Below, piece by piece: positions 1 through 5,862 of a stretch of DNA of 5,862 nt. The stretch is taken from assembly GCA_030643145.1 (NCBI GenBank), contig DAOWMJ010000135.1, positions 1 through 5,862 on the forward strand, given 5' to 3'. Under the pieces are notes generated by a model. The model searched no databases and had not been told where the DNA came from. It saw nothing but the letters and a program-made list of their open reading frames with translations. The DNA comes from Candidatus Latescibacterota bacterium. Its GTDB lineage: Bacteria > Krumholzibacteriota > Krumholzibacteriia > Krumholzibacteriales > WJIX01. Both the position numbers and the translations under genes were made by a program. How positions within the stretch are numbered: the stretch's first letter is position 1; every line of letters begins with the position of its first letter.

Positions 1-1
1 C

Positions 2-1948
2 AATTTTTCTGGAGCCGTGGCATTGGTTAGGGAACTTGAGACTAAACACCTTGGAAGAGCGAGATTTCTTGTAGAGAATTCTGATGTTTATGAGAAAGAG
101 GAAATCGGAAACATTAACGGATTACTGGGAAAACTGAGTTCTTTTGTCAAAGTAAAGGGTAATATCAAGGGATTTGGTGGAAATTTCTTTGGTAAAATAC
201 TGGTTTTTGAAGAAACTGAACAGGCAATTGATTTTATCAGTTCAAATTCCGAAGCCTTGTCCTACGACGCCGTTAGCCTCTCGGGCGTATTTCTACGGCG
301 GAGTGGAGAGGTATATTTCCCCGGTATGGAAGAAAATGAAATATCTTTACTCGGCAGAGCAGAACGTGTCGAGCAAATAAAGATAGAGATTGAGGGATTG
401 GATTCAGAGATAAAAAACCAGAAGAAGATACAGAATGGTTACATTAAGAAACAGGAGGATATTCAAAACAGAATCAGCGCCCTTCAGAATGAATTCTTTG
501 TGGTGGATAGTAATCTTTTGAATAAAAGGGATGAACTCCAGGAAAAAGAACGAAATTATATAATTAAAAGGGAAAAATGTAATCTGCTTGCCAAATCCCT
601 TGAGGAGCTTGAGGATTCAAGAAATAAGGTTCTCTCACGACTTGAAGAAGTCAGATTATCTGTCGAGTTGCAGCAGAGTTCGGATGATGCTTCACAAATA
701 TCTTCAATGGAATCAGATTTGGAAAAAGTGCAGACCAGAAGGGATGAAGTAGAAAGTAGTATTACATTGCGAAAGGTAGCGTTTGCCTCGTTTCAAGGTA
801 TTTATGAGAAGAAAAAGGAAGAAATTCGCGGATTGAGTGAAATGCAAAAGCAGTTCAGAGAGGTTATTCAGCAGCGTAGTGTGGAAATAACTTCTCTGGA
901 AAGTGAATCTGTGGAAAACATTGAGAAACTCAAAATAGAGAGGACGATTGTTAAAGATCTTCTTGAGAGGGAAAGGTTCTTTCAAAGTAAAATTGATGAC
1001 CTTAATGACAAACTGGAAGAGAAGAGAGTAAATGTTTCAGAGATCGAGCGAAATCTTAAAGAAAGACAGAAAAATAAAGACAATCTGATTTCCAGGGAGA
1101 ATCAACTCAAGATAAATATTTCATCATTTGAAACGAAGATGAATGATGCTATTGATGTGGCGAATGATCTCTATGGAGAAGATTACAGGTGCTATCTTGA
1201 AGGGATTCAGATTCCCCTTTCGGAGGAGGAAAAAAGGGTTACTTATGATATACTCGTTGGGGAAAAAGACAAGTTGGACAGACTTGGGCCTGTGAACCTC
1301 GCCGCAATTGGAGAATATGAGGAAAAGAAAAAACGCCTCGATTTTCTCGAATCTCAAAAGAATGATCTGATTAAAGCCAGGGATGAACTTGAGGAAGCAA
1401 TATCTAAAATAAACATAAAAGCACGAAGGTTATTCAAGGAGACATTTGATTTAGTAAAGGGATACTTTGCTGAAACATTCGAAATCCTTTTTGAGGGTGG
1501 AGAAGCTACGTTGTCTCTAAGCGAAAACAGTGATCCGCTTGAAGCGGATATTAATATTTCAGCCAGGCCAAAAGGCAAGAAGCTTCAGGATATTTTATTG
1601 CTTTCCGGTGGGGAACGCGCTTTAACCTCTCTTGCTCTTCTATTCGCTCTTTACAGGGCAAAACCGAGCCCCTTCTGTATTTTGGATGAGGTTGACGCGC
1701 CGCTGGATGATATCAATGTTAAACGGTTTATCAGAATGGTTAAAACCTTTTCCGATGAGACACAGTTTATTGTTATCACTCATAATAAGGGAACGATGGA
1801 GATGGCTGACTCGTTGTTTGGTGTGACCATGCAGGAGAAGGGTGTTTCATCTGTAGTTACGGTTGATATAAAGAGAGTTGAAGAAATTATTTCAAAGAAC
1901 AAAAAATCCTCAAATAAAATAAAGGAAAGTGTAATTTCCCGGAATTAA
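2..1948 (+). CDS. smc: Chromosome partition protein SMC, C-terminal part (5' truncated by window)
   Basis: This is the C-terminal half of an SMC ATPase, the DNA-organising subunit of the bacterial SMC-ScpAB condensin. The frame is open from base 2, and the first residues (AVALVRELE, then GRARFLVE) lie inside the hinge domain. The GTG at 17 is therefore an internal valine, not a start. Order seen: rest of the hinge to about 345; LLGR at 347-358 where the second coiled-coil arm begins; a charged Glu/Lys/Arg-rich coiled coil to about 1270; then the C-terminal head. The head shows LGPVNLAAIGEYEE near 1285-1325, the ABC signature LSGGER at 1601-1618, Walker B ILDE at 1679-1690 with catalytic Glu at 1688, the D-loop APLDD at 1697-1711, and the switch His at 1781 (ITHNKGTMEMAD). 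About 648 residues are visible, as expected for half of a roughly 1,180-residue SMC. The N-terminal Walker A half lies upstream. The hinge glycines are unusual (see findings). Assignment is near certain; Rad50 or RecN are excluded by the hinge and the signature context. Confidence 0.97.
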   Translation, partial: NFSGAVALVRELETKHLGRARFLVENSDVYEKEEIGNINGLLGKLSSFVKVKGNIKGFGGNFFGKILVFEETEQAIDFISSNSEALSYDAVSLSGVFLRRSGEVYFPGMEENEISLLGRAERVEQIKIEIEGLDSEIKNQKKIQNGYIKKQEDIQNRISALQNEFFVVDSNLLNKRDELQEKERNYIIKREKCNLLAKSLEELEDSRNKVLSRLEEVRLSVELQQSSDDASQISSMESDLEKVQTRRDEVESSITLRKVAFASFQGIYEKKKEEIRGLSEMQKQFREVIQQRSVEITSLESESVENIEKLKIERTIVKDLLERERFFQSKIDDLNDKLEEKRVNVSEIERNLKERQKNKDNLISRENQLKINISSFETKMNDAIDVANDLYGEDYRCYLEGIQIPLSEEEKRVTYDILVGEKDKLDRLGPVNLAAIGEYEEKKKRLDFLESQKNDLIKARDELEEAISKINIKARRLFKETFDLVKGYFAETFEILFEGGEATLSLSENSDPLEADINISARPKGKKLQDILLLSGGERALTSLALLFALYRAKPSPFCILDEVDAPLDDINVKRFIRMVKTFSDETQFIVITHNKGTMEMADSLFGVTMQEKGVSSVVTVDIKRVEEIISKNKKSSNKIKESVISRN

Positions 1949-1958
1949 CAGGACTCTA

Positions 1959-2852
1959 ATGGTGAATGAAATTTTTAGGGGTCTGAAAAAGACCAGAGAA
2001 AAATTCATAAATCCTTTGCTTGACCTGTTTTCATCCGGAAAACTGGATGAGTCCGGCATTGAAAAAGCTGAACAGCTTTTGTTTTCAGCAGATTTGGGAT
2101 TTGAGACAACTGAACGGATTATTAACCGTTTGCGCGATGGGAAAGGATGGAAAAAGGACGATGATGTATTGAATATATTGAGAGGTGAACTCCTTGATGC
2201 TATGGAAAAGGTGCCCGCCCTGAAACCCGCAGAGGGTAATCCGAGAGTGATAGTTGTTGCCGGAGTGAACGGTGTTGGAAAGACTTCAACGATCGGTAAA
2301 CTAGCGATGCGTTTTCAGACGGAGGGTAAATCCGTTTTACTTGCCGCTTGTGATACATTCAGAGCCGCCGCTATAGAACAACTTGAATTATGGGCTCAGA
2401 AATGCGGTGTTCCAGTTGTACGGCAGCAAATGGGATCTGATCCCGCGGCTGTCGCGTTTGACGCGGTCAGTTCAGCGAAATCAAAGGGTATAGATATTGT
2501 TATTATAGATACAGCTGGGCGTTTACATACGAAGAAGAATCTGATGAAGGAACTGGAGAAGATATTCAGGGTTCTTTCAACCCGGTTTGATGATATTGGG
2601 TTGGAAGGGTGGTTGATTATCGATGCTAATTTCGGGAATAACAGCATTCGTCAGGCTGAGGTTTTTGTTGAGTCCTTGCCAATAACGGGAATGATTGTTA
2701 GTAAGCTTGACAGCACTTCTAAAGGTGGAGTGATAATTCCAATACAGAATAAACTCAACCTTCCCGTCCTCTACGTTGGTGTCGGTGAAGGGATTGATGA
2801 CCTGGAAGATTTTGACCACAGGCTATTTGTTTCAACTCTCTTGTCCGGTTAG
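1959..2852 (+). CDS. ftsY: Signal recognition particle receptor FtsY (SRP GTPase)
   Basis: FtsY is the membrane-associated receptor that docks SRP-ribosome complexes at the Sec translocon. Its GTPase pairs with Ffh. The 297-residue product is an NG-domain protein. Residues 1-85 form the helical N domain, beginning with an amphipathic segment (FRGLKKTREKF) typical of the FtsY membrane-binding helix. There is no long acidic A domain like that of E. coli FtsY. GTPase motifs: G1 GVNGVGKTS 102-110, G2 DTFRAAAIEQL 132-142, G3 DTAGR 184-188, G4 as SKLD 248-251, and the closing VGVGEGIDDLEDF 273-285. The last motif and the absence of an M domain favour FtsY over Ffh. The ATG follows an AGGA Shine-Dalgarno at 1950-1953 by five bases, and the smc stop lies 10 bases upstream, so the two are probably cotranscribed. 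The usual ATTGQN and TKLDGTAKGG motifs appear as ANFGNN and SKLDSTSKGG (see findings). Confidence 0.95.
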   Translation: MVNEIFRGLKKTREKFINPLLDLFSSGKLDESGIEKAEQLLFSADLGFETTERIINRLRDGKGWKKDDDVLNILRGELLDAMEKVPALKPAEGNPRVIVVAGVNGVGKTSTIGKLAMRFQTEGKSVLLAACDTFRAAAIEQLELWAQKCGVPVVRQQMGSDPAAVAFDAVSSAKSKGIDIVIIDTAGRLHTKKNLMKELEKIFRVLSTRFDDIGLEGWLIIDANFGNNSIRQAEVFVESLPITGMIVSKLDSTSKGGVIIPIQNKLNLPVLYVGVGEGIDDLEDFDHRLFVSTLLSG

Positions 2853-2888
2853 CACATTGCCGTATTATATTGATTGAGATGAAATTTT

Positions 2889-2910
2889 CCAGGCATGTGT
2901 TACACACTGG
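2889..2910 (+). other. Imperfect stem-loop after ftsY, possible weak terminator
   Basis: CCAG (2889-2892) and TGTG (2896-2899) pair with CACA (2903-2906) and CTGG (2907-2910), with a three-base loop and a three-base bulge (GCA) on the 5' side. It lies 37 bases after the ftsY stop and before the rib promoter, where a terminator would be expected. No T-run follows (next bases ATGTTCTATT), so it is not a classic intrinsic terminator. It may be chance, an mRNA 3'-end stabiliser, or a poor terminator. Confidence 0.25.
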
Positions 2911-2968
2911 ATGTTCTATTCAGGTAGAAATAGCTAAGGTGTCACTCTATTGCAGTTTTACAGATTTC

Positions 2969-2997
2969 TTGACTAAATTTGTTTAAAGAATTATAAT
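2969..2997 (+). promoter_or_regulatory. Sigma70-type promoter of the rib operon
   Basis: A -35 box TTGACT (2969-2974; five of six match TTGACA) is separated by exactly 17 bases from a perfect -10 box TATAAT (2992-2997). Transcription should begin at about 3003-3005 (inference from spacing), giving a leader of some 35 bases before the FMN aptamer. The spacer and the sequence upstream are A/T-rich. Position directly upstream of the riboswitch, with no other candidate as good, makes this the likely operon promoter. It also implies that rib transcription is separate from smc-ftsY. Confidence 0.85.
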
Positions 2998-3037
2998 ACA
3001 GCAAAAGGAATAGGAGTTTCTTTGTTCCTGTTTCTTT

Positions 3038-3150
3038 ACCTTCGGGGGGGGTGGAATTCCCCACCGGCGGTGAAAGCCCGCGAATGAGTGAAAACTCATT
3101 GATTCGGTGAAATTCCGGAGCCGACAGTAATAGTCTGGATGGGAGAAGGT
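3038..3150 (+). ncRNA. FMN riboswitch (RFN element) aptamer
   Basis: The aptamer binds flavin mononucleotide in the nascent or complete mRNA leader and represses riboflavin synthesis genes. The closing helix P1 is ACCTTC (3038-3043) with GAAGGT (3145-3150). Conserved RFN blocks follow in order: GGGG-TGGAATT-CCCC (stem 3048-3051 with 3059-3062), ACCGGCGGTGAAAG, CCCGCGA, GATTCGGTGAAATTCCGGAGCCGAC, and AGTCTGGATGGGAGAAGG. The variable arm is a perfect seven-base-pair stem, AATGAGT/ACTCATT (3083-3089 with 3094-3100), capped by a GAAA tetraloop. The two pseudo-symmetric halves with G-TG-AATTCC that characterise this class are both present. It sits between a strong promoter and ribD, matching its known partners. 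The stretch GGGGCAGGG usual in the family is replaced by eight G (see findings). Confidence 0.97.
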
Positions 3151-3263
3151 GCAGATTATGAGTCATGGTGTTTCCTGATTCAAAAGTACTAAACATTCTC
3201 TTTCCCCGAAAATATTAATGAATTTAACGGATTTGTTCTGGTTTAGCAGCAGTGGAGATTTTC
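3151..3263 (+). promoter_or_regulatory. Riboswitch expression platform / ribD leader, probably translational
   Basis: About 110 bases separate the aptamer from ribD. No GC-rich hairpin followed by a T-run is visible, so an intrinsic terminator is unlikely. TTCTC (3196-3200) could pair with GAGAA (3143-3147) on the 3' side of the aptamer, extended by two G-T wobble pairs. The overlapping TCTCT (3197-3201) could instead pair with GGAGA (3254-3258), which contains the ribD Shine-Dalgarno. That gives a mutually exclusive pair of helices suited to FMN-dependent hiding of the ribosome site. The pairings are short, so this model is inference. Confidence 0.4.
3254..3257 (+). promoter_or_regulatory. 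Shine-Dalgarno of ribD, decides a TTG start
   Basis: GGAG lies six bases before TTG 3264 and nine before TTG 3267. The alternative GTG at 3252 overlaps this site and has only AGCAGCAG upstream, a poor ribosome site. The motif therefore favours a TTG start for ribD at 3264 or 3267. Confidence 0.65.
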
Positions 3264-4385
3264 TTGTTGAAACCTGACGAGCTGTATATTGAAAGGGCTA
3301 TTGAACTTGCCAAAAAGGGTATCGGAGAAACATTTCCAAACCCTAATGTCGGCGCTGTTATTGTCTCAGAGGGCAAAGTTGTCGGCGAAGGATATCACAG
3401 GAGACAGGGAGAACCGCATGCTGAAGTTGAGGCGATTAACGATGCAGGTGAGAAGGCTCGTGGAGGTACTATCTATCTTAATCTCGAACCATGTTGCCAC
3501 CACGGAACAACGCCTCCTTGCACCGATCAAATAATCAAGGCAGGCATCAAACGAGTCGTTTTTAGTATATATGATCCGGATGTCAGGGTCAGGGGGAAGG
3601 GTGCTCAAATTCTAAGGGAAAACAGGATTGAAGTGAAAACCGGCGTGAAAATGAGGGAGGCCTTTGAATTGAACCTCCCTTTTATTCACAGATGTGAAAC
3701 TAGTGGAGTTTTGATTATTCTAAAGGTAGCGCTTACTCTTGATGGCCGGATAACTCTCGATACGGAAGATTGGTTTACGTCAAAAGAATCCAGAAGACAT
3801 GTTCATTATTTGAGGGCTATAAGTGAAGCTGTTGCAGTAGGAATCGGAACGGTAAAAATGGACAATCCCATTCTGGACAGGCGTTTCTTCGGACAGGGAT
3901 TACCTTTGCCGGTAAGGGTCGTTTTTGACTCGGAGCTTGATTTCTCCCCGGACAGCTCATGGTTTGATGATGGTGAGAGGGTTATGATTTACTGCACGGA
4001 AAATGCGGATAAACACTCGATGACTCTCCTTGAAAAAGCTGGAGCGGAAGTTATCCCTTTGCCGGGAACCTGTGGGGGCATAGATCTTAAACGATGGGTT
4101 GATGATATTAGCGGCAGGGGGGTTTCTTCAGTACTTGTCGAGGGTGGAGCGCGCATAACAACCTCTTTTCTGAAAGAAGGGCTTGCTGACAGAATGGTTC
4201 TGTTTTTCGCTCCACGTATTTCCGGAAAGAAAGGGCTTTCCTTGTTTCAGAGCGATCAAGAACCGGACTGGATAAAACGTGGGGGTTTGAAACCCAGCTA
4301 TGTGTCTCTGTCGGGAAGTGATATTATGGCAGTTTATGATAGTCCTAAAGTTAACGGCTATTTTGAAAGATTGACGGAGGACTGA
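3264..4385 (+). CDS. ribD: Bifunctional riboflavin deaminase/reductase RibD
   Basis: RibD performs two consecutive cytosolic steps of riboflavin synthesis: zinc-dependent deamination of the diaminopyrimidine nucleotide, then NADPH-dependent reduction of its ribosyl side chain. Numbering from TTG 3264 (373 residues), the N-terminal deaminase shows PNPNVGAVIV at 25-34, HAE at 52-54 and PCCHHGTTPPC at 76-86, giving zinc ligands His52, Cys77 and Cys86 and the proton-shuttling Glu54. The reductase begins near 148 with LKVALTLDGRI (153-163), then VGIGTVKMDNP (192-202), VLVEGGARITTSF (290-302) and FAPRISG (315-321). Length matches two-domain family members. A GTG at 3252 would add four residues, but the GGAG at 3254-3257 better serves TTG 3264 or 3267. 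The gene is first in the operon behind the FMN riboswitch. Its stop is separated by one base from ribE, suggesting translational coupling. Confidence 0.96.
   Translation: MLKPDELYIERAIELAKKGIGETFPNPNVGAVIVSEGKVVGEGYHRRQGEPHAEVEAINDAGEKARGGTIYLNLEPCCHHGTTPPCTDQIIKAGIKRVVFSIYDPDVRVRGKGAQILRENRIEVKTGVKMREAFELNLPFIHRCETSGVLIILKVALTLDGRITLDTEDWFTSKESRRHVHYLRAISEAVAVGIGTVKMDNPILDRRFFGQGLPLPVRVVFDSELDFSPDSSWFDDGERVMIYCTENADKHSMTLLEKAGAEVIPLPGTCGGIDLKRWVDDISGRGVSSVLVEGGARITTSFLKEGLADRMVLFFAPRISGKKGLSLFQSDQEPDWIKRGGLKPSYVSLSGSDIMAVYDSPKVNGYFERLTED
4376..4380 (+). promoter_or_regulatory. Shine-Dalgarno of ribE inside the end of ribD
   Basis: GGAGG lies six bases before the TTG at 4387. It overlaps the last codons of ribD, so ribosomes ending ribD are well placed to restart on ribE. 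Together with the family-typical N terminus this fixes the TTG start. Confidence 0.88.
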
Positions 4386-4386
4386 G

Positions 4387-4968
4387 TTGTTTACCGGATT
4401 GATTCAGGAAGTTGGAAGAGTCGTTTCTTTGCGCAGGTATTCGCGCGGCGCAAAACTATCCGTTAAAATGAATAAAAACATTGTTGTTGGAGAAAGCATA
4501 GCGGTGAACGGGGTGTGCCAAACCGTAAGCCAAGTTGAAAAAGATCGTTTTGAATGTGATCTTTTGCCGGAAACTCTAAGGGTTACGAATCTTGGTGAAC
4601 TTAAATCCGGTTCGTGTGTTAATCTGGAGCAGGCCCTTCTACCGGGAGACAGAATCGGAGGGCATATTGTCAATGGACATGTAGATGGCATCGGTGTTGT
4701 AAGGAAAGTATTTAAAAAACCTTATTCACTCAGAATTGAATTGGAAAAAGATATGTTTGGATATATTGTACCCAAAGCTTCTATTGCTGTGGATGGAATA
4801 AGTTTGACCATCGGTCCAGAACCATCCGGTGGATATTTTGATGTTTTTATTATTCCGCATACATGGGAAAATACTAATCTGAAATTTATTCGCCCGGGGC
4901 ATAGGGTAAATATCGAAATTGATATTCTTGCCAGGTATGTAAAGAAGTTTGTTGGTAAATCTAAATAG
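4387..4968 (+). CDS. ribE: Riboflavin synthase, alpha-type (two lumazine-binding barrels)
   Basis: This enzyme converts two molecules of 6,7-dimethyl-8-ribityllumazine into riboflavin and the recycled pyrimidine; family members act as homotrimers. The 193-residue product begins MFTGLIQEVG, the nearly invariant family start, which proves the TTG at 4387. The first barrel (about 1-95) has GESIAVNGVCQTV at 35-47, ETLRVTNLG at 62-70 and LEQALLPGDRIGGHIVNGHVDG at 80-101. The second barrel (about 96-193) repeats the pattern with SIAVDGISLTI at 132-142, IPHTWENT at 156-163 and NIEIDILARYV at 175-185. GHVDG and the paired NGVC/DGIS motifs belong to the substrate pockets of the two halves. The gene starts one base after the ribD stop, with GGAGG at 4376-4380 as ribosome site. 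It is also named ribC in some species. No anomalies were seen. Confidence 0.96.
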   Translation: MFTGLIQEVGRVVSLRRYSRGAKLSVKMNKNIVVGESIAVNGVCQTVSQVEKDRFECDLLPETLRVTNLGELKSGSCVNLEQALLPGDRIGGHIVNGHVDGIGVVRKVFKKPYSLRIELEKDMFGYIVPKASIAVDGISLTIGPEPSGGYFDVFIIPHTWENTNLKFIRPGHRVNIEIDILARYVKKFVGKSK

Positions 4969-4988
4969 AGAGATTAGACATAACCAGT

Positions 4989-4995
4989 GGGGTGA
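4989..4995 (+). promoter_or_regulatory. Shine-Dalgarno of ribBA, supports the GTG start
   Basis: GGGGTGA matches six of seven bases of the anti-SD-complementary GAGGTGA and lies six bases before GTG 5002. The encoded protein then begins a few residues ahead of the first conserved DHBP synthase helix, as usual for this family. The gap after ribE is 33 bases, with no terminator or promoter seen. Confidence 0.7.
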
Positions 4996-5001
4996 AAGAT
5001 T

Positions 5002-5862
5002 GTGAGTATTTTCTGTTCGGTTGAAGAAGCTATTGAAGAAATACGTGAAGGCAGGATGTTGATAGTTGTTGATGACGAAAAAAGGGAAAATGAAGGCGAC
5101 ATAGTAATGGCGGCGGAAAAGGTCAATGCCGATGATGTGAATTTTATAGCCCATCACGCTCGCGGATTGATTTGTGTTTCATTACTGAAGGAGCGGGCCG
5201 ATGAATTGCAGCTTGATATGATGGTTAAGGAGAATACGGCAAGGATGGGGACGCCGTTTACGGTATCGGTTGATGCGAAAGAGAATACTACTACAGGAAT
5301 TTCAGCCTTTGACAGAGCGGTTACAATCAAGGTTCTTGTTGACCCGGATACAAAACCGGAGGATCTGGCCAGGCCCGGACATATATTTCCCTTGAAAGCG
5401 GCAAAGGGAGGAGTTCTGCGACGTGCTGGGCATACTGAGGCGGCGGTAGATTTTGCCAGACTTGCCGGGCTTCAACCTGTAGGCGTTTTATGTGAGATTA
5501 TGGCTCAGGATGGTACTATGGCTACTAGATCCGAGCTTATTGAAATAGCCAAGAAGTTTAAGCTGAAAATTGCTACAATAACTGATCTGATAGAATACCG
5601 CAGACGGAAAGAAAAGTTGGTAAGGATGAGTGCCAGAGCTTCGCTCCCGACTAAATATGGTGAATTTGAATTATACGCGTATGAAGGCACCATTGATGGA
5701 TCGGTCAGTGTTGCCCTTGTTATGGGATCGCCTGAAGAGGATGAAAGCGCGCTTGTGAGGGTGCATTCTCAATGTTTTACGGGTGATATATTTGGATCAC
5801 TTCGATGTGATTGCGGGAATCAGTTAAGTAAAGCTATGGAGATGATAGCAAAAGCGGGAAAG
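5002..5862 (+). CDS. ribBA: Bifunctional DHBP synthase / GTP cyclohydrolase II RibBA (3' truncated by window)
   Basis: RibBA supplies both riboflavin precursors. Its N-terminal domain makes 3,4-dihydroxy-2-butanone 4-phosphate from ribulose 5-phosphate, and its C-terminal domain opens GTP. Translation from GTG 5002 gives 287 residues without a stop to the window edge; the alternative start codons inside would cut conserved sequence. DHBP synthase motifs: DDEKRENEGD 24-33 with the acidic metal/substrate residues, TTGISAFDRAVTI 97-109, PGHIFPLKA 125-133, GGVLRRAGHTEAAVD 136-150 with His144 and Glu146, and CEIMAQDGTMA 164-174. This domain ends near 205. The cyclohydrolase domain follows: RVHSQCFTGDIFGSLRCDCG 253-272, with the three zinc cysteines at 258, 269 and 271. 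The rest of this domain, including its GTP-binding and catalytic residues, lies outside, so its integrity cannot be judged. Family members are about 400 residues. The gene is third in the rib operon, 33 bases after ribE; ribH would be expected next. Confidence 0.96.
   Translation, partial: MSIFCSVEEAIEEIREGRMLIVVDDEKRENEGDIVMAAEKVNADDVNFIAHHARGLICVSLLKERADELQLDMMVKENTARMGTPFTVSVDAKENTTTGISAFDRAVTIKVLVDPDTKPEDLARPGHIFPLKAAKGGVLRRAGHTEAAVDFARLAGLQPVGVLCEIMAQDGTMATRSELIEIAKKFKLKIATITDLIEYRRRKEKLVRMSARASLPTKYGEFELYAYEGTIDGSVSVALVMGSPEEDESALVRVHSQCFTGDIFGSLRCDCGNQLSKAMEMIAKAGK

Noticed and set aside
17..19. GTG at 17 as the start of the first gene
   Set aside because: The frame is open upstream to the window edge and the encoded sequence is mid-hinge of SMC, so this is an internal valine codon.
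2879..2986. 35-codon ATG frame between ftsY and the rib promoter (starts MKFSRHVLH)
   Set aside because: It has no properly spaced ribosome site, resembles nothing I recognise, and overlaps the -35 box of a near-consensus promoter.
2942..3196. Minus-strand open frame of 84 codons across the riboswitch
   Set aside because: It is antisense to a well-supported promoter and FMN aptamer whose base conservation explains the sequence, and it has no recognisable protein motif.
3218..3277. 19-codon ATG frame in the leader overlapping the ribD start (MNLTDLFWF...)
   Set aside because: Only CGAAAAT lies upstream, with no Shine-Dalgarno. Short open frames are expected by chance in A/T-rich leader sequence. 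Its overlap with ribD could in principle couple translation, but nothing supports it.
3819..3866. RibD reductase motif with RAISEA where many members have RAxxDA
   Set aside because: This position varies in the family (B. subtilis RibD also lacks the Asp), so it is not a meaningful departure.
4726..5157. Minus-strand open frame of 143 codons across the ribE-ribBA junction
   Set aside because: It lies opposite conserved coding sequence of ribE and ribBA, is rich in Phe/Ile/Asn/His as expected of antisense A/T-rich codons, and shows no domain.
1..5862. Mobile elements, CRISPR arrays, tRNA/rRNA genes, defence or other accessory systems
   Set aside because: No repeat arrays, transposase motifs, terminal inverted repeats, structural RNA genes or accessory gene families were seen. 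The window is fully explained by smc, ftsY and the rib operon.

Overview
The window is an ordinary bacterial housekeeping region of about 43-45% G+C by eye. It carries two same-strand gene groups in bacterial layout, with sigma70-type promoter spacing and Shine-Dalgarno sites. The first group is the 3' part of smc (chromosome condensation) followed after 10 bases by ftsY (signal recognition particle receptor). The second is a riboflavin biosynthesis operon, ribD-ribE-ribBA, behind an FMN riboswitch. ribBA runs off the right edge. All genes are on the + strand.

Layout. 1-1948: smc, from within the hinge domain to the stop codon; the true start lies outside the window. 1959-2852: ftsY, a short receptor with no long acidic N-terminal extension. 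2853-3263: intergenic region of about 400 bases. It holds a weak stem-loop after ftsY, a near-consensus promoter (TTGACT, 17 bases, TATAAT), an FMN aptamer at 3038-3150 and a leader of about 110 bases up to ribD. 3264-4385: ribD. 4387-4968: ribE, riboflavin synthase alpha-type. 5002-5862: ribBA, with a complete DHBP synthase domain and only the start of the GTP cyclohydrolase II domain, including its three zinc-ligand cysteines.

How the genes work together. RibBA makes both riboflavin precursors: the pyrimidine branch from GTP and the four-carbon unit from ribulose 5-phosphate. RibD deaminates and reduces the pyrimidine intermediate. RibE dismutates lumazine to riboflavin. Lumazine synthase (ribH) is the missing step and would be expected just downstream. 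FMN, the end product, should switch the operon off through the riboswitch. I see no U-tailed terminator between aptamer and ribD, so control of translation is more likely than transcription termination.

The organism cannot be named from this window. The order smc-ftsY and the order ribD-E-BA behind an FMN riboswitch are both widespread in Bacteria. Several motif departures (SMC hinge glycines, FtsY G4 neighbourhood) suggest a lineage distant from the usual model species, but that is inference. I found no new defence, mobile or otherwise undescribed system. The points worth a second look are motif departures and details of the riboswitch leader.
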